DNA of 64,000 nt. Source: Xanthobacter sp. YC-JY1. Lineage in GTDB: Bacteria > Pseudomonadota > Alphaproteobacteria > Rhizobiales > Xanthobacteraceae. The DNA is taken from assembly GCF_021730305.1 (NCBI RefSeq), contig NZ_CP032674.1:3333001-3397000 (forward strand). Direction: 5' to 3'. Position 1 is the stretch's first letter. The number at the start of each line of letters is the position of its first letter. Shown one piece after another: positions 60,873 to 64,000 of this stretch. The position numbers were made by a program, and so were the translations under genes. A model generated the notes under the pieces. That model was not told where the DNA came from. It did not search any database and saw only the letters and a program-made list of their open reading frames with translations.

Positions 60873-61433
60873 TCAGAGATCGACGCCGCGCTTCTTCATC
60901 TCGGCGCGCACGCGCTCCATGGCCTGGGCGTTGATCTGCGCGCCCCATGCCTGGATGCCCTGCACCGCTTCCTGCACGATCACCGGGCGGTCCTGCACCA
61001 GCTTGATGCCGGTGGAGCTGCGATAGAAGGCGATGGCCTCCTTCAGCTCGGCCTCGGTGAAGCGGGTGGCGTAGGAATTGGCGAGGATGTCGATGACCTC
61101 GGCCTGACGCTTCTCGAATTCCGGCCGCACCAGCACCGCGACTTCGCGCAGCTGCTTGGCGAGGTCGGGGTTGGTCTGGAGGAAGGAGAGCGCCGCGCCG
61201 TCCACGATGTTCGGGATGACGCCGTCGAAGGCGCGGCTTTCGCCGTTGGCGGTCACGAGGTCGCGGGCGAGCTGGAGCTGCGCGGCCGAAGGCTTGGCTG
61301 CGGGCGCGGCGGCGGGGGGAACCGGACGGGTCTGGGCCTCGGCCACCGGCGCGAGGAGCGCGGCGGCCGGAACCGACAGGGCCGCAGCGAGAAGAAGCTG
61401 ACGGACAAGGCGGCCGGACATGGGATGACGCAT
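60873..61433 (-). CDS. Exported DUF2059 protein
   Basis: The 186-residue product has a signal peptide (LLLAAALSVPAAALLAPVAEA) and a helical DUF2059 domain: ANSYATRFTEAELKEAIAFY and RSSTGIKLVQDRPVI are diagnostic. Its place downstream of rpiA, with a 24-bp gap, is common in rhizobia. The function is unknown. Confidence 0.88.
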   Translation of the reverse strand: MRHPMSGRLVRQLLLAAALSVPAAALLAPVAEAQTRPVPPAAAPAAKPSAAQLQLARDLVTANGESRAFDGVIPNIVDGAALSFLQTNPDLAKQLREVAVLVRPEFEKRQAEVIDILANSYATRFTEAELKEAIAFYRSSTGIKLVQDRPVIVQEAVQGIQAWGAQINAQAMERVRAEMKKRGVDL

Positions 61434-61457
61434 GGAATTCTCCGGAAAGGGAAAAAG

Positions 61458-62165
61458 CTAGAAGCTGCCGGGCTCCAGCTCGGTGATGCCGTCCTTGCCG
61501 GCGAGCACGGCGCGCCGGGCGAGGCCGATGAACAGGCCGTGCTCGACGACACCGGCCACCTGCGCGACCGCCGCGGCAAGCGCTGCCGGGTCGGGAATGC
61601 GGCCGAGATGGGCGTCGAGGATCAGGTGCCCCTGATCGGTGACGAAAGGATGACCGTCGCCATCGCGACGGACGGTAATGTCACCAGCGCAGCCGGCGCT
61701 GCGGATCGCCTCGACCACCTGGCGGGTGATGGCGGCGACGCCGAAATCCACCACCTCGATGGGCAGCGGGAAGCGGCCGAGCACATCCACCTTCTTGGTG
61801 GCGTCGGCGATGACGATCATTTCGCGCGCGGCGCTGGCGACGATCTTCTCGCGCAGCAGCGCGCCGCCGCCGCCCTTGATGAGGGCAAGGCCGGGGCCGA
61901 TCTCGTCCGCGCCGTCGATGCACAGATCGAGCGGGCCGGCCTCGTCCAGCGTGGCGATCGGCACGCCGAGGGACACCGCCTGGGCTAAAGTCTGCTCGGA
62001 GGTGGGCACGCCGAGCACGGTGAGGCCGCCGTGCACCTTCTCGGCCAGAAGCTCGACGAAATGCCGGGCCGTGGACCCGGTTCCGAGGCCGAGGCGCATG
62101 CCGTCGGTCACGTAGGTCAAGGCGTGGGCGGCGGCGCGGCGCTTCAGGTCTTCGGCGTGGACCAT
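61458..62165 (-). CDS. rpiA: Ribose-5-phosphate isomerase A
   Basis: The 235-residue enzyme interconverts ribose 5-phosphate and ribulose 5-phosphate in the pentose-phosphate pathway and Calvin cycle. Motifs are [29 protein letters not shown] and [19 protein letters not shown], which carry the substrate and catalytic residues. I chose the ATG at 62165 ([12 protein letters not shown]); a GTG-type extension to 62183 is possible. It shares an operon with the DUF2059 gene. Confidence 0.95.
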   Translation of the reverse strand: MVHAEDLKRRAAAHALTYVTDGMRLGLGTGSTARHFVELLAEKVHGGLTVLGVPTSEQTLAQAVSLGVPIATLDEAGPLDLCIDGADEIGPGLALIKGGGGALLREKIVASAAREMIVIADATKKVDVLGRFPLPIEVVDFGVAAITRQVVEAIRSAGCAGDITVRRDGDGHPFVTDQGHLILDAHLGRIPDPAALAAAVAQVAGVVEHGLFIGLARRAVLAGKDGITELEPGSF

Positions 62166-62304
62166 GGGATTTCCTTGCCTCAACGCCGCGCGCCGGCCCG
62201 GATGGGTCCTGCCGCAGCGGCGCTTCTTTTCTGGCGGAACGGCTTCAACCGCCCTGCTCCGGCTCTAGCCCCGATCGGAGCCGCCGACAAGCCGGCGCGA
62301 CGCC

Positions 62305-62772
62305 TCAGCGCGCCGCCGGGGTGCAGACGAGGCTGGAATCCGTGCCGCCCGCAGCGCGCGCGGTCTCGCGCACGTAGCAGATGCTCATTTCCCCGGTGTC
62401 GCGATTCACCCGGAAGATGCCGGTTTCCCCTTCGTAATGGGTGGGCATCAGCGCGTAGTTGCCGGCCTTCTGCGGCCCCGCGCCCTCGCCCTGGGCGAAG
62501 CAGAAGGTGACTCCCACGCCGGCCGCGTTGGGCCGCTCGAACTGGCACACATTCATCTCGCCGGTCTGGCGGTTGATGCCGTAGACGCGGTTGGCCTGGG
62601 CGGAGGGGGGCGCGGCGAACTCGAATCCGGCTGCGGCGCCCGCCTGTCCCGCCGCAGGCTGGGCAGCGGCGGCTCCGATCCCGCCGAGACCCGCGGCGAC
62701 GACCGCCACCGCGAGCAGCACCGCCGGATTGCGGCGCGCCGCGCGCCCGGTGCGAAAGGGAGTGGTCCGCAT
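62305..62772 (-). CDS. Exported protein with two TGEM repeats, unknown function
   Basis: I do not recognise the family. The 155-residue product has an N-terminal basic leader and hydrophobic signal (AVLLAVAVVAAGLGGIGAAAA). Its mature part contains two similar blocks: VYGINRQTGEMNVCQF (63-78) and IFRVNRDTGEMSICYV (119-134). Each block has a conserved NR-x-TGEM and a Cys. Four cysteines (76, 91, 132, 150) could form two disulphides. The blocks suggest a duplicated beta-hairpin fold. It lies between rpiA and the divergent gph gene. Confidence 0.68.
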   Translation of the reverse strand: MRTTPFRTGRAARRNPAVLLAVAVVAAGLGGIGAAAAQPAAGQAGAAAGFEFAAPPSAQANRVYGINRQTGEMNVCQFERPNAAGVGVTFCFAQGEGAGPQKAGNYALMPTHYEGETGIFRVNRDTGEMSICYVRETARAAGGTDSSLVCTPAAR

Positions 62773-63052
62773 TCATGCCTCCTGATGGCCCATGGGCTGT
62801 GGCCCGGTCGCAGCCGTCCAGGCCACGATAGGCCGCAACCTCGGGCGCAGCCTTAAACTGCGCGCCGGGGCCGCAGCCCTCGAATCCCCGCGACGCTGGC
62901 GCGAAAAAGCGGCAGGATTTAAGGCAGAAGGCGAGGATATCCTCCGGCCGACCCTTTCCCCGCTGCCGGCGCGAGCGCACCGGAAGGGGCAGCCGAACCA
63001 GAACCCGCGGATATCGCCTGCCCCGATACCGCTTCCGGAAGGACCGCGCCCG

Positions 63053-63754
63053 ATGACCAGCCTCACACAGCCAGCCCCCCGCCCTCTCGTCGCGTTCGAT
63101 CTCGACGGGACGCTGGTGGACACCGCGCCCGATCTGCTCGACGCCCTCGACCTCGTGCTCTCCGCCCACAGGATTCCCCCCGTGGACCGCGCCGAGGCGC
63201 GCAACATGATCGGCGGCGGGGCGCGCCTCCTCATCGTGCGGGCGCTGAAGAGCGAAGGCATCGAGCTGCCGGACGACGAGATCGCCGCCATGACGCAGCG
63301 CTTCATCGCCCATTATGCCGACAACATCGCCGTGGGCTCCCGCCCTTTCCCCGGCCTCATGGAGGCGCTGGACCGGCTGGAGGCCAAGGGCGTGGCGCTG
63401 GCCGTGTGCACCAACAAGCTGGAGCATCTCGCCCGCCTGCTGCTCGACGCGCTGGAGCTGACGCCGCGCTTCGCCGTCATCACCGGCGCCGACACCTATC
63501 CCCGCTCCAAGCCCGATCCCCTGCCGCTGCTCTCCACCATCTCGGCGGCGGGGGCGGACGTGGCGCGCTCCATCATGGTGGGCGACAGCATCACCGACGT
63601 GCTCACCGCCCGCGCCACCGGCGTGCCGGTGGTGGCCGTCTCCTTCGGCTATACGGAGACGCCCCCCGGCGAACTCGGCGCCGACCGGCTGATCCACCAT
63701 TTCGACCAGCTGGAAGAGGCGGTCGACGCCTTGCTGGCCAAGGCTTCCGCCTAG
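63053..63754 (+). CDS. gph: Phosphoglycolate phosphatase (HAD family)
   Basis: The 233-residue HAD hydrolase has motif I FDLDGTLVDTAPDLLDAL, motif II AVCTNK, a Lys in SKPDPLPLL and motif IV MVGDSITDVLTARA. These fit Gph, which removes 2-phosphoglycolate made by RuBisCO or DNA repair. The ATG at 63053 was chosen; the longer frame back to 62792 has no protein-like features. Confidence 0.9.
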   Translation: MTSLTQPAPRPLVAFDLDGTLVDTAPDLLDALDLVLSAHRIPPVDRAEARNMIGGGARLLIVRALKSEGIELPDDEIAAMTQRFIAHYADNIAVGSRPFPGLMEALDRLEAKGVALAVCTNKLEHLARLLLDALELTPRFAVITGADTYPRSKPDPLPLLSTISAAGADVARSIMVGDSITDVLTARATGVPVVAVSFGYTETPPGELGADRLIHHFDQLEEAVDALLAKASA

Positions 63755-63888
63755 GCCTCCACCGGGCTCCGGCCCCGGCCGGGGCGGGTCTCCCGGCCAA
63801 ATGATCCACAGGCGGACGCGGCCATCCGCGCGCCCGCCCTTGACAGGGGAGGCCCTGCGGCTCTAAACGGCCCTCCTCGCAATGGCGC

Positions 63889-63963
63889 GGGCGATTAGCT
63901 CAGCGGGAGAGCACTCCCTTCACACGGGAGGGGTCGCAGGTTCAATCCCTGCATCGCCCACCA
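63889..63963 (+). tRNA. tRNA-Val (anticodon CAC)
   Basis: The cloverleaf is complete: acceptor stem GGGCGAT/ATCGCCC (63889-63895 with 63953-63959), D-arm TAGCTCAGCGGGAGAGC, anticodon stem CTCCC/GGGAG with loop TTCACAC, and T-arm GCAGGTTCAATCCCTGC. CCA is encoded at 63961-63963. The anticodon at 63921-63923 is CAC, which reads GUG valine codons. Confidence 0.97.
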
Positions 63964-64000
63964 TTCCCTCCGCAATGACCAGAACGTATCTGTTCGCAGT

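Noticed and set aside
63889-63963. tRNA-Val as an integration site with a nearby island
   Set aside because: The sequence on its left is the core gene gph, and only 37 bases follow on the right. No direct repeat of the tRNA 3' end is visible in the window.

Overview
The window is a high-GC (by eye roughly two thirds or more) chromosomal segment packed with core genes. Several features suggest an alphaproteobacterium of the order Hyphomicrobiales (Rhizobiales), possibly the Xanthobacteraceae: a RpoE/ChrR sigma/anti-sigma pair with the zinc and cupin ligands of the Rhodobacter protein, a formaldehyde-activating-enzyme-like protein, an NDUFS6-type zinc protein, DUF2244, DUF2059 and class II DAHP synthase genes, and short dispersed palindromes of the rhizobial type. 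The family assignment is inference; no rRNA is present. LAYOUT. 0.1-4 kb: a membrane/spermidine-synthase-like fusion protein whose 3' end overlaps a convergent CopC-domain gene, then a 2-oxoglutarate oxygenase-like gene. 4-16.4 kb: a complete-looking type II secretion (T2SS) locus in two divergent arms, gspE-F-G-H-I-J-K-L-M-N leftward with many 4-bp ATGA/GTGA overlaps, and gspD plus a short prepilin peptidase and a Sel1-repeat exported protein rightward. The 477-bp gap between the arms holds a palindrome and 22-bp-spaced direct repeats. 16.4-23 kb: housekeeping genes (YidB-like, PBP1A, YidD, a MESH1-like small alarmone hydrolase, an IscU-like scaffold, folE, hisI). 23-33 kb: AraC regulator, patatin, flavin reductase, cupin, an AlgX-like/MBOAT O-acylation pair, NAD kinase, cutA, a Tat-exported metallo-hydrolase, an amino-acid binding protein and an L,D-transpeptidase. 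33.7-37 kb: thrS with a clear terminator, then a two-gene cassette in which a DUF7662-type protein precedes a PIN-domain protein, read here as a toxin-antitoxin module with a non-VapB antitoxin. 37-49 kb: cytochrome c, nitroreductase, xerD, Fae-like protein, rpoE-chrR, nth (with a dispersed palindrome inside its coding sequence), an ABC exporter, the NDUFS6-like protein, an FAD monooxygenase and a GNAT. 49-64 kb: a branched-chain-amino-acid-type binding protein, DUF3616 and DUF6790 proteins, DAHP synthase (its 3' end copied in a 44-bp tandem repeat), a Bcr/CflA-type MFS pump, a SHOCT protein, glutathione reductase, a two-domain glycosyltransferase, DUF2059, rpiA, a repeat-containing exported protein, gph and a tRNA-Val(CAC). 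HOW GENES WORK TOGETHER. The T2SS genes form one envelope machine: secretin, ATPase, inner-membrane platform, five pseudopilins and the processing peptidase. The AlgX-like and MBOAT proteins probably acylate an extracellular polymer made elsewhere. RpoE and ChrR form a sensor/transcription switch for singlet-oxygen-type stress. The DUF7662-PIN pair is the best candidate for a poorly described system, and several families of intergenic palindromes, one of them exapted into nth, are the most striking non-coding signal.
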